This document shows, one piece after another, positions 37,236 to 47,020 of a DNA stretch of 64,000 bases. The first letter of the stretch is position 1; every line of letters starts with the position of its first letter. The translations under genes were made by a program, and so were the position numbers. The notes beneath the pieces were generated by a model. The model was not told where the DNA came from and did no database searches. It saw nothing but the letters and a program-made list of their open reading frames with translations. This stretch comes from Thermus thermamylovorans (GTDB lineage Bacteria > Deinococcota > Deinococci > Deinococcales > Thermaceae), in contig NZ_SIJL01000004.1 of assembly GCF_004307015.1 (NCBI RefSeq), positions 119,969 to 183,968 of the forward strand, given 5' to 3'.

Positions 37236-38981
37236 ATGCGCCGCACCCACTACGCGGGCAGCCTCAGGGAAGGGCATGTGGGCGAGGAGGTGGTCCTCGA
37301 GGGCTGGGTGAACCGCAGGCGGGACCTGGGGGGGCTCATCTTCCTGGACCTAAGGGACCGGGAGGGGCTGGTGCAGCTGGTGGCCCACCCCCATAGCCCC
37401 GCCTACCGGGAGGCGGAGCGGGTGCGCCCGGAGTGGGTGGTGCGGGCCCGGGGCCTGGTCCGCCCCCGCCCGGAGCCCAACCCCCGCCTGGCCACCGGGG
37501 GGGTGGAGGTGGAGCTCTCTGCCCTGGAGGTCCTCGCCGAGGCCAAGACCCCCCCCTTCCCCGTGGACGCGGGCTGGCGGGGGGAGGAGGAAAAGGAGGT
37601 CTCCGAGGAGCTCCGCCTCCGGTACCGCTACCTGGACCTGAGGCGGCGGCGGATGCAGGAAAACCTGCGCCTGCGCCACCGGGTGGTCAAGGCCATCTGG
37701 GACTTCCTGGACCGGGAGGGCTTCGTCCAGGTGGAGACCCCCTTCCTCACCAAGAGCACCCCGGAAGGGGCCCGGGACTTCCTGGTGCCCTACCGCCAGG
37801 CCCCGGGCCTCTTCTACGCCCTGCCCCAGTCCCCGCAGCTCTTCAAGCAGATGCTCATGGTGGCAGGCCTGGACCGCTACTTCCAGATCGCCCGCTGCCT
37901 GCGGGACGAGGACCTACGGGCCGACCGGCAGCCCGAGTTCACCCAGCTGGACCTGGAGATGAGCTTCGTGGAGGTGGAGGACGTCCTCGCCCTCAACGAA
38001 AGGCTCATGGCCCACGTGTTTCGGGAAGCCCTGGGGGTGGAGCTTCCCCTCCCCTTCCCCCGCCTCCCCTACGCCGAGGCCCTGGAGCGGTACGGCTCCG
38101 ACAAGCCCGACCTCCGCTTCGGCCTGGAGCTCGTGGAGGTGGGGCCTCTGTTCCGGGAAAGCGGGTTCGGGGTCTTCCGCCAGGCGGAAAGGGTGAAGGC
38201 CCTGGCGGCGCCCAAGGCCCTTAGCCGCAAGGAGCTTGCCGAGCTGGAGGAGCTCGCCAAGCGCCACGGGGCAGGGGGCCTGGCCTGGGCCCGGGTGGAG
38301 GAGGCGGGCTTCTCCGGCGGGGTGGGCAGGTTCCTGGAGCCCGTGGGGGAGGCCCTTCTGAAGGCCACGGGGGCCAGGCCAGGGGACACCCTCCTCTTCG
38401 TGGCCGGAACCCCTAAGGCGGCGGCGGAGGCCCTGGGCCAGGTGCGCCTCCGGCTGGCCGACCTCCTCGCCCTGCCCCGGGAGGGCTTCCGTTTCCTCTG
38501 GGTGGTGGACTTTCCCCTCCTGGAGTGGGACGAAGGGCGGCAGGGATGGACCTACATGCACCACCCCTTCACCAGCCCCCACCCCCAGGACCTGCCCCTC
38601 CTGGACACGGACCCCGGGAGGGTGCGGGCCCTGGCCTACGACCTGGTGCTGAACGGGGTGGAGGTGGGAGGCGGGTCCATCCGCATCCACGACCCGGGGC
38701 TTCAGGCCCGGATGTTCCGGGTGCTGGGGATCGGCGAGGAGGAGCAGCGGGAAAAGTTTGGCTTCTTCCTCGAGGCCCTCGCCTACGGGGCCCCCCCCCA
38801 CGGGGGCATCGCCTGGGGCCTGGACCGGCTCCTGGCCCTTTTGACGGGAAGCCCCTCCATCCGCGAGGTCATCGCCTTCCCCAAGAACAAGGAGGGCAAG
38901 GACCCCCTCACCGGGGCCCCGAGCCCCGTAGGGGAGGAGCAGCTAAGGGAGCTCGGCCTCCAGGTGGTCCGGGATGGCTAG
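37236..38981 (+). CDS. aspS: Aspartyl-tRNA synthetase (bacterial type)
   Basis: 581 residues, including the GAD insertion domain of bacterial AspRS. N-terminal OB fold for the anticodon ([21 protein letters not shown]), motif 2 [20 protein letters not shown], motif 3 [13 protein letters not shown]. With asnS also in this window, Asn-tRNA can be made directly. TAAGCT, seven bases before the ATG, may give an extra leaderless start, but hisS-aspS read-through is also likely. Overlaps the next gene by 8 bp. Confidence 0.96.
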   Translation: MRRTHYAGSLREGHVGEEVVLEGWVNRRRDLGGLIFLDLRDREGLVQLVAHPHSPAYREAERVRPEWVVRARGLVRPRPEPNPRLATGGVEVELSALEVLAEAKTPPFPVDAGWRGEEEKEVSEELRLRYRYLDLRRRRMQENLRLRHRVVKAIWDFLDREGFVQVETPFLTKSTPEGARDFLVPYRQAPGLFYALPQSPQLFKQMLMVAGLDRYFQIARCLRDEDLRADRQPEFTQLDLEMSFVEVEDVLALNERLMAHVFREALGVELPLPFPRLPYAEALERYGSDKPDLRFGLELVEVGPLFRESGFGVFRQAERVKALAAPKALSRKELAELEELAKRHGAGGLAWARVEEAGFSGGVGRFLEPVGEALLKATGARPGDTLLFVAGTPKAAAEALGQVRLRLADLLALPREGFRFLWVVDFPLLEWDEGRQGWTYMHHPFTSPHPQDLPLLDTDPGRVRALAYDLVLNGVEVGGGSIRIHDPGLQARMFRVLGIGEEEQREKFGFFLEALAYGAPPHGGIAWGLDRLLALLTGSPSIREVIAFPKNKEGKDPLTGAPSPVGEEQLRELGLQVVRDG

Positions 38982-39867
38982 GATCCCCTACGTGATCGTG
39001 GACGCCTTCGCCCCCACCCCCGGGGCGGGCAACCGGGTAGCCCTGGTCCTGGACGCCCGGGGGATGACCCTAGAGGAAATGCAAAGGGTGGCCCAGCGGC
39101 TCGCTGAGCCCGAAACGGCCTTCGTCACCGAAGGGCGGGAGAACATCTTCGCCGTGCGCTTTTTCACCCCCATGGGCGAGGTGGAGTTCTCCGGGCACGC
39201 GGCGGTGGCCCTGGGCCTGGCCCTGGTGCGCCTGGGCCTGGCCCCCGAGGGCGCCACCCGCCTCTTCCTCCACACCCCCACCGAGGCCCTGCCGGTGGAG
39301 GTGGAGTACGGGGAAGGGGAACCCAAGAAGGCTTGGGTGCGGGGGCCCGCCCCCCGCTTCCGCGACCTCCCCCCCTACCGGGCCCTGAAGGAGGTCCTGG
39401 AGGCCCTGGGGGGCGACGAGCGCTACCTCCACCGGGGCCTCCCCTACGGCATCGCCTACACCGGGCTCTGGAGCCTCTTCGTCCCCCTCATCGCCCCGGG
39501 GGTGGTGGACGCCCTGGAGCCGGAGATGCCCCTCCTGGCGGAGCTTTCCCGCAGGCTGGAGGTGGCCACGGTGCACGCCTACGCCCCCATGGGCCCGAGG
39601 AGCTTCTACGCCCGGGACTTCGCCCCCCTCCTGGGCATCCCCGAGGACCCGGTGACCGGCTCGGCCAACGCCGCCTTAGGGGCCCTCCTGGCCCGGGCGG
39701 GGGTGGTGCCCCGGCGGGAGGGCCGGGTGGCCCTCACCGTCTATCAGGGCCACCGCCTGGGGAACCCGGGGGTGGTGGAGGTGGTGGTGGACTACAGCCC
39801 CACGGGCGTGCCCTACGCGGTGCAGATCGGCGGCGAGGCCGCTATCCTTAAGACCGGGGAGCTCTGA
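38974..39867 (+). CDS. PhzF-family isomerase-like protein
   Basis: 297 residues, the duplicated diaminopimelate-epimerase-like fold of PhzF. Signature pieces: [32 protein letters not shown] with the conserved Glu, [13 protein letters not shown], and [14 protein letters not shown] in the second half. Phenazine genes are absent, so this is one of the widespread PhzF relatives of unknown substrate. ATG overlaps aspS by 8 bp; its last base is the first base of the next ATG. Confidence 0.9.
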   Translation: MARIPYVIVDAFAPTPGAGNRVALVLDARGMTLEEMQRVAQRLAEPETAFVTEGRENIFAVRFFTPMGEVEFSGHAAVALGLALVRLGLAPEGATRLFLHTPTEALPVEVEYGEGEPKKAWVRGPAPRFRDLPPYRALKEVLEALGGDERYLHRGLPYGIAYTGLWSLFVPLIAPGVVDALEPEMPLLAELSRRLEVATVHAYAPMGPRSFYARDFAPLLGIPEDPVTGSANAALGALLARAGVVPRREGRVALTVYQGHRLGNPGVVEVVVDYSPTGVPYAVQIGGEAAILKTGEL

Positions 39868-40670
39868 TGGTGGGCTTGGTCTTCGTGGACGTGGACGGCA
39901 CCCTGGTGGGCCGGGAGGGGGTACCCCCCTGCGTCTGGCCAGCGGCCCAGGCCCTGCGGGCGCAGGGGATGCGCCTGGCCCTGGTCACCGGCCGCCCCGG
40001 CCGGGGGGAGGCCCTGTCCCTCGCGGGAAAGCTCCAGCCCGGGGGCCTCCACACCTTCGAGTCGGGGGCGGTGGTCCTGGACCTATCCCAAGAGCCCCCC
40101 AGGCCCTTCCTGGTGGAGGCCCTGCCCGAGGGGGCCGCGGCGGAGGCGGTGCGCCGGGCCAGGCAGCTCGGGCTCCCCCTGGAGGGCTACACCGCGGAAG
40201 GGGGGTTCTACGTGGAGGGGGATAGCCCCCTCTTCCGGGCCCACCAGGCCCTTCTGGGCATGGAGGCGGAGGTGGCGGACCTCCTGGACCAGAGTCCCCT
40301 CGTACGCCTGCAGGTCCTGGCCGAGCCTGAGGCCCCCCTGGGGGCCTTCCTAGAGACCCTGCCCCCGGAGCTGGAGGCCCACGTGGCCGAAAGCCCCAAG
40401 ATGCCCGGGGTGCGCTTCGTCTCCCTCACCCGGCGGGGGGTGAGCAAGCTCTCCGCGGCCCGCCGCGTGGCGGAGGCCTACGGCCTCCCCCTCGAGGCCT
40501 GCGCCATGGTGGGGGACGGGGAGAACGACCTGGAGCTCCTCCAGGCGGTAGGCCTGGGCATCGCCATGGGGAACGCCCCCCCAAGGGTGAAGCGGGCCGC
40601 CCGGCGGGTGGTGGCCCCGGTGGAGGCCTGCGGCCTGGCCGAGGCCCTGCGCACCCTTTTGGAAGCCTAG
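39867..40670 (+). CDS. HAD-superfamily (Cof-type) phosphatase
   Basis: 267 residues. Motif I VFVDVDGTLV with nucleophile Asp, motif II LVTGR, a C2-type cap in the middle, motif III Lys in RRGVSKLSAARR, and motif IV GDGENDLELLQ. Hydrolyses a phosphate monoester, probably of a sugar or small metabolite. TGATG-type overlap with the PhzF gene. Confidence 0.9.
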   Translation: MVGLVFVDVDGTLVGREGVPPCVWPAAQALRAQGMRLALVTGRPGRGEALSLAGKLQPGGLHTFESGAVVLDLSQEPPRPFLVEALPEGAAAEAVRRARQLGLPLEGYTAEGGFYVEGDSPLFRAHQALLGMEAEVADLLDQSPLVRLQVLAEPEAPLGAFLETLPPELEAHVAESPKMPGVRFVSLTRRGVSKLSAARRVAEAYGLPLEACAMVGDGENDLELLQAVGLGIAMGNAPPRVKRAARRVVAPVEACGLAEALRTLLEA

Positions 40671-41281
40671 GGAAAGGGGCGGAAACGGCCCCAGGCGATC
40701 CGGCCCTCCCGGTAGACCCCTACCCCCTCCACCCAGCCTGGGGGCAGACCGGGAGGGGGAGGCCGCAGGCCTGGGGGCAGGGCCAGGAAGCGCCGCCCGT
40801 CCCAGTAGGCCACCAGCCGCACCTCAGCGCCCCCAGGAGCGGCCCTCAGGGCGAAGGTCTGCACCCTCCCCCCTCCCTCCACCGTCCAGAGCTCCACCCC
40901 GGCATACCCTCCCTGCCCCACCGCTGCCCCCGGACCCCGGTAGTAGGCAAAACGGTTTGGGGAAAGCACCTGGAGCCGCTCTGCCCTGAACCCTCCCGCC
41001 GCCCAGTTCCCCTCGGCTTCCACCACCATTCCCGGAGCCAGAACCCCAGTCCAGGGGGAGGCGCCCAACAAGGGCACACCCCCAACGAGCAGGGTGCGGC
41101 CGTCGTTCAGCGTCACGGCCCCGTAGAAGCGCTCCAGATCTCGAGCCTCTTCGGGCGGAGGCGGGGGCTGGCCCTCGGCCGGAGGAGGCTTGGGAAGGGG
41201 CAAAGGGGGGAGGGGCAGGGGGGGCAGGTCCAAAGCCCAGGCCGCCGACAGGAGGAAGGGCAGAAGGGCCCAAAACCTCAC
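40667..41281 (-). CDS. Exported hypothetical protein with Pro-rich linker
   Basis: 204 residues from GTG 41281, which overlaps the histidine kinase stop (GTGA) and follows AAGGAGG. Signal peptide (FWALLPFLLSAAWA), a Pro-rich stretch at about 20-48, then small beta domains (YGAVTLNDGRTLLVGGVPL; GMVVEAEGNW) like the OB-type repeats of DUF5666 proteins. Last gene of the two-component operon, so it may be part of the response. Convergent 4-bp overlap with the HAD gene. Confidence 0.75.
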   Translation of the reverse strand: MRFWALLPFLLSAAWALDLPPLPLPPLPLPKPPPAEGQPPPPPEEARDLERFYGAVTLNDGRTLLVGGVPLLGASPWTGVLAPGMVVEAEGNWAAGGFRAERLQVLSPNRFAYYRGPGAAVGQGGYAGVELWTVEGGGRVQTFALRAAPGGAEVRLVAYWDGRRFLALPPGLRPPPPGLPPGWVEGVGVYREGRIAWGRFRPFP

Positions 41282-42495
41282 GGAACCTCCTTGGGCAACC
41301 GCAACACTACCCGCCAGCCGGGCTGGGCGTTGCCCCACTCTACCGTCCCCCCCATCCGCTCCACCGAACGCCGCACCAGGGCCAGCCCCAGGCCCGAGCC
41401 TGAAGAGGAAGCCCCCTTACGGAAGGGCGTACCCAGCTCCGCCTCCAGGTCCTCGGGCACCCCAGCCCCGTGGTCCCGCACCGAGAGGGCCACCCAGGGC
41501 CCCTCTTCCCAGAGGCGCACCTCCACCGGAGGGCGCCCGTGGCGGAAGGCGTTCTCCAACAGGTTAAACAGGACCCGGCGCAGGAGCTCGGCAGCTCCCC
41601 ACACCTTCCCCTCACCCTCCAGCCGCAAGAGGACCCCCGGCCACTGGCGGGCCAGCTCCAGGAGGTGGGCCTTAAGATCCACCCGCTCCCGCACCAACTC
41701 CCCCCGGGCTAAGGCCAAGAGCCCCTCCAGCAAGGCTTCCAAGCGCCCGATCTGGGCCTTTAGGCGTGGTAGAACCTGCTTCGGCGGCAAGAGGCCCTGC
41801 TCCAGGGCCTCCACCTGGCTGCGCAAGGCGGCCACCGGGGTCCTGAGCTCGTGGGCGGCATGACGGGTGAAGGCCCGCTCCCGCTCCAGGAAACCCTGCA
41901 CCGCCCGCACCATGCGGTTAAAGCTCACGGCCAAGCTGGAAAGCTCATCCCTGCCCAAGGGGATGGGAACGGGCTCGGGAAAGCGTTCCTGAGAAAGGGC
42001 TTCTGCCGCCCGGGCCAGGTCCCTGAGGGGGCGGAGGAGGCCTTGCAGGAGGAGAAAAGTTATCCCCAGGGCCAGGCCCAGGGCCAGGGGCAGGGCCAGG
42101 AAGCTGGCGGTGAGGGCATACCCCAGGCTTGGGGCAGGCAGAGCCACCTCGAGGGCATACCCTTGGGGCAAGGCCCAGGCCGCCCGGATCCAACCCCCGC
42201 CCTCGGGGAAAGGCCCTCCGTAGTGGAGGTAAGCCCTCCCTTCCCGGGAAAGCCGGGCCCTTCCCCCTACGAAGGCCAAAAGGGGGGCGGACCGCTCGGG
42301 ATGAAGGGTAGGCAGGGGACCGTTGAACTCCAAGGCTTGGTAAAGGGTCTGGGCGAAGAGGAGGAGCTCCCTCCGGGCCACGGTCTCCGAGGCCCTCAGC
42401 AAGGCCAGGTACCCCAGACCCAGCTGGGCCAAGGCGGAAAGGGCCACCACCAGCCCCACCCCCAGGAGCAGCCTACTGCGAAAGCCCAAGGCCAT
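41278..42495 (-). CDS. Sensor histidine kinase
   Basis: 405 residues. Membrane helices at about 7-28 and 125-152 flank a 95-residue extracytoplasmic sensor part. HAMP follows, then the dimerisation box with phospho-acceptor His215 (RHAAHELRTPV), N box NLLENAFRHG, G1 DHGAGVPED and G2 GSGLGLALV. Overlaps the regulator gene by 23 bp. Signal unknown. Confidence 0.93.
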   Translation of the reverse strand: MALGFRSRLLLGVGLVVALSALAQLGLGYLALLRASETVARRELLLFAQTLYQALEFNGPLPTLHPERSAPLLAFVGGRARLSREGRAYLHYGGPFPEGGGWIRAAWALPQGYALEVALPAPSLGYALTASFLALPLALGLALGITFLLLQGLLRPLRDLARAAEALSQERFPEPVPIPLGRDELSSLAVSFNRMVRAVQGFLERERAFTRHAAHELRTPVAALRSQVEALEQGLLPPKQVLPRLKAQIGRLEALLEGLLALARGELVRERVDLKAHLLELARQWPGVLLRLEGEGKVWGAAELLRRVLFNLLENAFRHGRPPVEVRLWEEGPWVALSVRDHGAGVPEDLEAELGTPFRKGASSSGSGLGLALVRRSVERMGGTVEWGNAQPGWRVVLRLPKEVP

Positions 42496-43135
42496 ACCCC
42501 CCAGCCCCCGTCCGCACCACCTCCGGAGCCAGCTTCCGCCGCAGGCGGTGGATGTACACCCGGGCCATCCTCACCCCGGACTCGCGGCCAGGAAACAGGC
42601 GGTCCGCCAACTCCTCCGGAGGGAAAAGGCGCTCGGGGTAGCGGCACAGAAGCTCCAACAGGGCGAACTCCCTGGGGGAAAGGGCAACCGCTTCCCCCTT
42701 CCAGTAGGCCCTGCGTCCCACCAGGTCCACCTCCAGTTCCCCCTTGAGGAAGCGCGTGCCCTTGTAATGGGCCCCCCGGCGGAGAAGGGCCCTCACCCGG
42801 GCCAAAAACTCCTCCAAGGCGAAGGGCTTCACCAGGTAGTCGTCCCCCCCCAGGTTCAGCCCGGCCACCCGGTCGTCCAAGGCATCCCGGGCGGTGAGGA
42901 AGAGGATGGCCCCTTCGTAGCCGCCCTCGCGCAGCTGGCGGGCAAAGGCAAAGCCCGCCTCCTCCCCCTCGGGGAGCATGACATCCAGGACCACCAGAAG
43001 CGGCTCGCCCTCCAGAAAAACCTCCCAGGCCGACTCCAGGCTACCGGCCCAGACAGCCTCGTACCCCTCTCGCCGCAAAAGAAGCAGCAGGGGCTCGGCG
43101 ATGTCGGGCTCGTCCTCCACCACCAAGATGCGCAT
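42473..43135 (-). CDS. OmpR/PhoB-type response regulator
   Basis: 220 residues from ATG 43135, after GGAAAGG. Receiver with acidic pair near residues 8-9, phospho-acceptor Asp51 (VVLDVMLP), and Lys in YLVKPF. C-terminal winged helix (LSPREFALLELLCRYPERLFPPEEL, RVYIHRLRRKL). Partner of the overlapping kinase. Possible targets are the exported proteins on either side. Confidence 0.94.
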   Translation of the reverse strand: MRILVVEDEPDIAEPLLLLLRREGYEAVWAGSLESAWEVFLEGEPLLVVLDVMLPEGEEAGFAFARQLREGGYEGAILFLTARDALDDRVAGLNLGGDDYLVKPFALEEFLARVRALLRRGAHYKGTRFLKGELEVDLVGRRAYWKGEAVALSPREFALLELLCRYPERLFPPEELADRLFPGRESGVRMARVYIHRLRRKLAPEVVRTGAGGYGLGLSQ

Positions 43136-43159
43136 GGCCTTTCCATTCTCCCATCCCAA

Positions 43160-43194
43160 GGCCCGGCTCCCCCAAGGGTCCAAGGAGCCGGGCC
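43160..43194 (-). terminator. Hairpin between the exported protein gene and the two-component operon
   Basis: Perfect 11-bp stem GGCCCGGCTCC / GGAGCCGGGCC with a 13-base loop, on the minus strand after the 43209-43841 gene. Only TT follows, so termination may be weak or Rho-assisted. Confidence 0.5.
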
Positions 43195-43208
43195 GAAGGA
43201 GGAAGCGC

Positions 43209-43841
43209 CTACCTTCCGAGGCCGAGGCCGATCCCGATGCTCACGCCACCCCTGCCGCGAACCTCTCCGGCGCCCCCCGTCTGGTCACCGGCCCCAGCCT
43301 GGGAGCTCGAGGCGGCCAGGGCCACCTCCACCAGGCTCCGCACCCGGCCGTCCACCTTTACGGCCACCTCCACCAAGACCGCTCCGGCGTGGTGGACCTC
43401 CAGGGTGCGCTCCTGGCCTCCTAGGATCAAAGTGACGTGGGTGGCCCCGGTAGCGTGGACCCGGGCCTGGGGGTTAACCTCCACCAAGCCCACCACCCGC
43501 TGGCCCGCCCAGAAGACCGCCAGGTCCTTCTCTCCCCGTAGGGCGGCCCAGATTTCCGCCGCCACCTTGGCCAAGGCCTCGGTCCTGCCGTTGAGCCAGA
43601 CCCGGGTTTCCCCCAAGGTCTTCCCCGCCTGGGCCAGGGCGAAGGTGTAGACCTCCCCCTCCAGCCAAAGCCTGGCCTCCGCCTGGCCCAGCGGCCGAGG
43701 GGGAAGGATCTGGTGCAAACCCCCTTGGGCCACCAGCTGGCCCTCGGCGTACACCTGCACCCAGGCCTGGTCCCCACCCTGAGCCAGGGCCCCAACGCCG
43801 AGAACAACCCCTAAAATCCACGCGCCGATCCGCTTGACCAT
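43209..43841 (-). CDS. Exported hypothetical protein
   Basis: 210 residues from ATG 43841 (MVKRIGAWILG), after GGGAGGTGATTGGGT. Signal peptide ending ALAQGG. The mature part is beta-rich with two similar valine-rich strands (DLAVFWAGQRVVGLVEVN, AVLVEVAVKVDGRVRSLVEVAL) and a Gly/Arg-rich tail (GGAGEVRGRGGVSIGIGLG). No family recognised. Lies just upstream of, and on the same strand as, the two-component genes. Confidence 0.75.
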   Translation of the reverse strand: MVKRIGAWILGVVLGVGALAQGGDQAWVQVYAEGQLVAQGGLHQILPPRPLGQAEARLWLEGEVYTFALAQAGKTLGETRVWLNGRTEALAKVAAEIWAALRGEKDLAVFWAGQRVVGLVEVNPQARVHATGATHVTLILGGQERTLEVHHAGAVLVEVAVKVDGRVRSLVEVALAASSSQAGAGDQTGGAGEVRGRGGVSIGIGLGLGR

Positions 43842-43910
43842 ACCCAATCACCTCCCAGGGCCAGGGTAGGCAACCGCGGTAAACAAGGGGTTAATGCTTC
43901 AGGCCCCCTT

Positions 43911-43916
43911 TAGGAT
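43911..43916 (+). promoter_or_regulatory. asnS: -10 element for asnS
   Basis: TAGGAT eight bases before ATG 43925; spacer AGAAGGGT. Predicted very short or absent 5' leader. Confidence 0.4.
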
Positions 43917-43924
43917 AGAAGGGT

Positions 43925-45241
43925 ATGCGGGTCTTTATCGATGAGGTCGCCGAGCACCAGGGCCAGGAGGTGGAGCTCCGGGGCTGGCTTTATGGGAGGC
44001 GCTCCAAGGGCAAAATCCACTTCCTCATCCTCCGGGACGGCACCGGCTTCCTGCAGGCCACGGTGTTCAAGGGGGAGGTGCCAGAGGAGGTGTTCGCCCG
44101 GGCGGACCACCTGCCCCAGGAGACCGCCTTGCGGGTGTGGGGGGTGGTGCGCCGGGACGAGCGGGCCCCCGGGGGGTTTGAGCTTGCGGTGCGGCACCTG
44201 GAGGTGGTGAGCCTGCCCCAGGGGGAGTACCCCATCGGCCCCAAGGAGCACGGCATCGACTTCCTCATGGACCACCGCCACCTGTGGCTGCGCCACCGCC
44301 GCCCCTTCGCGGTGATGCGCATCCGGGACGAGATCGAGCGGGCCATCCACGACTTCTTCGCTGCCCGGGGCTTCCTCCGCTTCGACGCCCCCATCCTCAC
44401 CCCGAGCGCGGTGGAGGGCACCACCGACCTCTTTGAGGTCGACCTCTTCGACGGGGAAAAGGCCTACCTCTCCCAGTCGGGCCAGCTCTACGCGGAGGCG
44501 GGGGCTTTGGCCTACGGCAAGGTCTACACCTTCGGCCCCACCTTCCGCGCGGAAAGGAGCAAGACGAGGCGCCACCTCCTGGAGTTCTGGATGGTGGAAC
44601 CCGAGGTGGCCTTCATGACCCACGAGGAGAACATGGCCCTCCAGGAGGCCCTGGTGAGCTACCTGGTGGGCCGGGTCCTGGAGCGGCGGGCTAAGGAGCT
44701 GGAGCTCCTGGGGCGGGACCCCAGGGCCCTCGAGCCCGCCGCGGAGGGGCGCTACCCCCGGCTCACCTACAAGGAGGCCGTGGCCCTGGTGAACCGCCTG
44801 AGCCAGGAGGACCCTGAGGTGCCCCCCCTCCCCTACGGGGAGGACTTCGGCGCCCCCCAGGAGGCCGCCCTCAGCCGGCGGTTCGACCGCCCCGTCTTCA
44901 TCGAGCGCTACCCCGCCCGGATCAAGGCCTTCTACATGGAGCCCGACCCAGAAGACCCCGAACTGGTCCTAAACGACGACCTCCTGGCCCCGGAGGGGTA
45001 CGGGGAGATCATCGGGGGCAGCCAAAGAATCCACGACCTGGAGCTCCTGCGAGGGAAAATCCGGGAGTTCGGCCTGCCGGAGGAGGTCTACGAGTGGTAC
45101 CTGGACCTCCGCCGCTATGGCAGCGTGCCCCACGCGGGCTTCGGCCTGGGCCTGGAGCGCACCGTGGCCTGGATCGGTGGCCTCGCCCACGTGCGGGAGG
45201 CCATCCCCTTCCCGCGGATGTACACCAGGATGCGCCCCTAG
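43925..45241 (+). CDS. asnS: Asparaginyl-tRNA synthetase
   Basis: 438 residues. OB-fold anticodon domain ([22 protein letters not shown]), class II motif 2 ([22 protein letters not shown]) and motif 3 ([15 protein letters not shown]). AsnRS is favoured over AspRS: there is no GAD insertion, and the sequence [23 protein letters not shown] is of the AsnRS/archaeal AspRS group. An archaeal-type non-discriminating AspRS is the alternative, so the symbol is slightly uncertain. Confidence 0.88.
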   Translation: MRVFIDEVAEHQGQEVELRGWLYGRRSKGKIHFLILRDGTGFLQATVFKGEVPEEVFARADHLPQETALRVWGVVRRDERAPGGFELAVRHLEVVSLPQGEYPIGPKEHGIDFLMDHRHLWLRHRRPFAVMRIRDEIERAIHDFFAARGFLRFDAPILTPSAVEGTTDLFEVDLFDGEKAYLSQSGQLYAEAGALAYGKVYTFGPTFRAERSKTRRHLLEFWMVEPEVAFMTHEENMALQEALVSYLVGRVLERRAKELELLGRDPRALEPAAEGRYPRLTYKEAVALVNRLSQEDPEVPPLPYGEDFGAPQEAALSRRFDRPVFIERYPARIKAFYMEPDPEDPELVLNDDLLAPEGYGEIIGGSQRIHDLELLRGKIREFGLPEEVYEWYLDLRRYGSVPHAGFGLGLERTVAWIGGLAHVREAIPFPRMYTRMRP

Positions 45242-45244
45242 GCC

Positions 45245-46388
45245 ATGCCCCCGGCCGAGCGCGACCCCTTCCTGGACACCCTCCGGGGCTTCGCCCTCTT
45301 GGGGATCCTCTGGGCCAACCTGCTCTTCTTCCGGGCCCTAAACGTCCTGGACCCCACCCCGGACCCCGCGGCCCTGGCCGATCCCCGGGAGCGGGCGGGC
45401 TACGCCCTCACCCTGGCCCTGGCCACGGGCAAGTTCTACCCCCTCTTCGCCTTCCTCTTCGGGATGGGGCTCGCCCTCATGGCCCGCAGGCTGACCGCCT
45501 GCGGCCTTTCCCCCAGACCCGCCCTCCGCAGGCGGCTCTTCCTCCTGGGGCTCATGGGCCTCCTCCACGGCCTTCTCCTCTGGCCAGGGGATGTCCTCCT
45601 GCCCTACGCCCTGGCCGGGGGGATGGGCCTCCTCCTCCTGGGGCGCCCCCCCGGGGTCCTGGCGGCGTGGGGGGCAGGCGCCCTCCTCCTGGCGGGCCTC
45701 CTGGTGGCTCTGCCCGTGGGGGAGGAGGGGGCGCGGGAGGTGCGGGCCCTGGCCCAGGGGTTCCGGGAGGCCCACGCCGCGGGGCCTGTCCCCTGGCCCC
45801 TGCGCCTGGAGGAGTGGACCCTGGCCCTTTTGGGAAACCTCCTGGCCTTCCCCATGGTCCTGGGCCTCCTCCTGGGGATGGCGGCGGTAGGGGCCGGGCT
45901 CCCCGGGGCCCTGCCCCGCCTGCAGGGGGTTTTGCGTCCCCTAGCCCTTTTCCTCCTCCCCTCGGCCCTCCTCGCCCACGGCCTCCTGGCCTGGCGGACG
46001 GCGGAGGCCCTGGCGGCGGGGAGGCTGGGGGAGGCCTACTTCGGGCAGGGGCTCCTCCTCGCGGCCGGGCCCTTCCTCAGCCTGGGGTACGCCGCCCTCC
46101 TGGCCCTCCTCTGGCTCCGCCTTCCCCCCTTGCGGCAGGCCCTCCGCCCCGTGGCCCGGGCGGGGCGGATGAGCCTCAGCCTTTACCTCCTCCAGTCGGT
46201 CCTGGGCACGGGCCTCTTCTACGGCTTCGGCCTCGGGCTCCACGGGGAGGTGGGCTACGCCCTGCTTGCTGCCCCTTTTGGCCCTGGGGCTTTGGGGCTT
46301 GCAGGTGGCCCTGGCCCACCTCTGGCTCCTCCGCTTCCCCCAAGGGCCCCTGGAGTGGCTCTGGCGCCGCCTGGCCTACGGGGGCTAA
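45245..46388 (+). pseudogene. DUF418-type membrane protein gene, frameshifted near its 3' end
   Basis: From ATG 45245 the frame encodes a DUF418-like membrane protein (DPFLDTLRGFALLGILWANL start, later LATGKFYPLFAFLFGMGLAL). Near 46262-46271 the coding signal leaves this frame. The frame that continues to a TAA at 46386-46388 reads LLPLLALGLWGLQVALAHLW and ends [12 protein letters not shown], the expected tail of the family. One extra base in GCTTGCTGCC explains the shift. Without correction the frame runs 450 bp antisense through pdxT. Either a real disrupted gene or a sequencing error. Confidence 0.75.
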
Positions 46389-46951
46389 AGCCCCGCCAGG
46401 TCCAGGAAGAAGCGGTGGAGGCGGGTGTCGGGGGTGAGCTCGGGGTGGAAGGCGCTGGCCAGCACCTTCCCCTGGCGCACCAGGACGGGCAGGTCCCCCA
46501 GCTCCGCCAGGACCTCCACCCCCGGCCCCAGGCGGCGGAAGGCGGGGGCGCGGATGAAGACCCCGTGGAAGGGCCCGAGGCCCCGGACCTCGAGGTCCTC
46601 CTCGAAGCTCTCCACCTGGCGGCCGAAGGCGTTGCGCTCCACGGCCGCGTCCAGCACCCCCAGGCGGGGCTGCTCCGGGTAGCCCAGGATCTCCCGGGCA
46701 AGCCATATGGCCCCGGCGCAGGTGCCGAAGAGGGCCAGGGAGCCCTCCGCCACCCGCTTCCGCACCTCCTCCTCGATGCCGTACTCCCGCGCCAGCTTGC
46801 CGATGGTGGTGGACTCCCCCCCGGGCACAACGAGGGCCTGTAGGCCCTGAAGGTGCTCCTTCTTCCGCACCTCCCTGGCCTCCACCCCCAGGCGCCTCAG
46901 GGCCTCCTTGTGCTCGCGAAAATCCCCTTGCAGGGCCAGCACGCCGACCAC
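46385..46951 (-). CDS. pdxT: PLP synthase glutaminase subunit PdxT
   Basis: 188 residues. Class I glutaminase that supplies ammonia to PdxS for pyridoxal 5'-phosphate synthesis. N-terminal [12 protein letters not shown], oxyanion region [11 protein letters not shown], catalytic Cys in [11 protein letters not shown], His/Glu in [13 protein letters not shown] start, with its own promoter six bases upstream. Separated from pdxS by the metal-resistance pair. Confidence 0.96.
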   Translation of the reverse strand: MVGVLALQGDFREHKEALRRLGVEAREVRKKEHLQGLQALVVPGGESTTIGKLAREYGIEEEVRKRVAEGSLALFGTCAGAIWLAREILGYPEQPRLGVLDAAVERNAFGRQVESFEEDLEVRGLGPFHGVFIRAPAFRRLGPGVEVLAELGDLPVLVRQGKVLASAFHPELTPDTRLHRFFLDLAGL

Positions 46952-46957
46952 CCCCTC

Positions 46958-46986
46958 ATCCTGGGATGGGCCGGGGGGCCTGTCAA
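46958..46986 (-). promoter_or_regulatory. pdxT: Promoter of pdxT
   Basis: Minus strand: consensus TTGACA (46986-46981), 17-bp spacer, CAGGAT (46963-46958), then six bases to GTG 46951. Predicts an independent, leaderless pdxT mRNA. Confidence 0.65.
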
Positions 46987-47020
46987 GGGCGAGGCCCGGA
47001 AGGGTTCAGGGAACAGGGTA

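Noticed and set aside
46389..46843. C-terminal 150-codon extension of the DUF418 gene in the unshifted frame
   Set aside because: It is the antisense of pdxT, Pro/Glu/Gly-rich and without membrane segments; the shifted frame gives the family-like ending instead.
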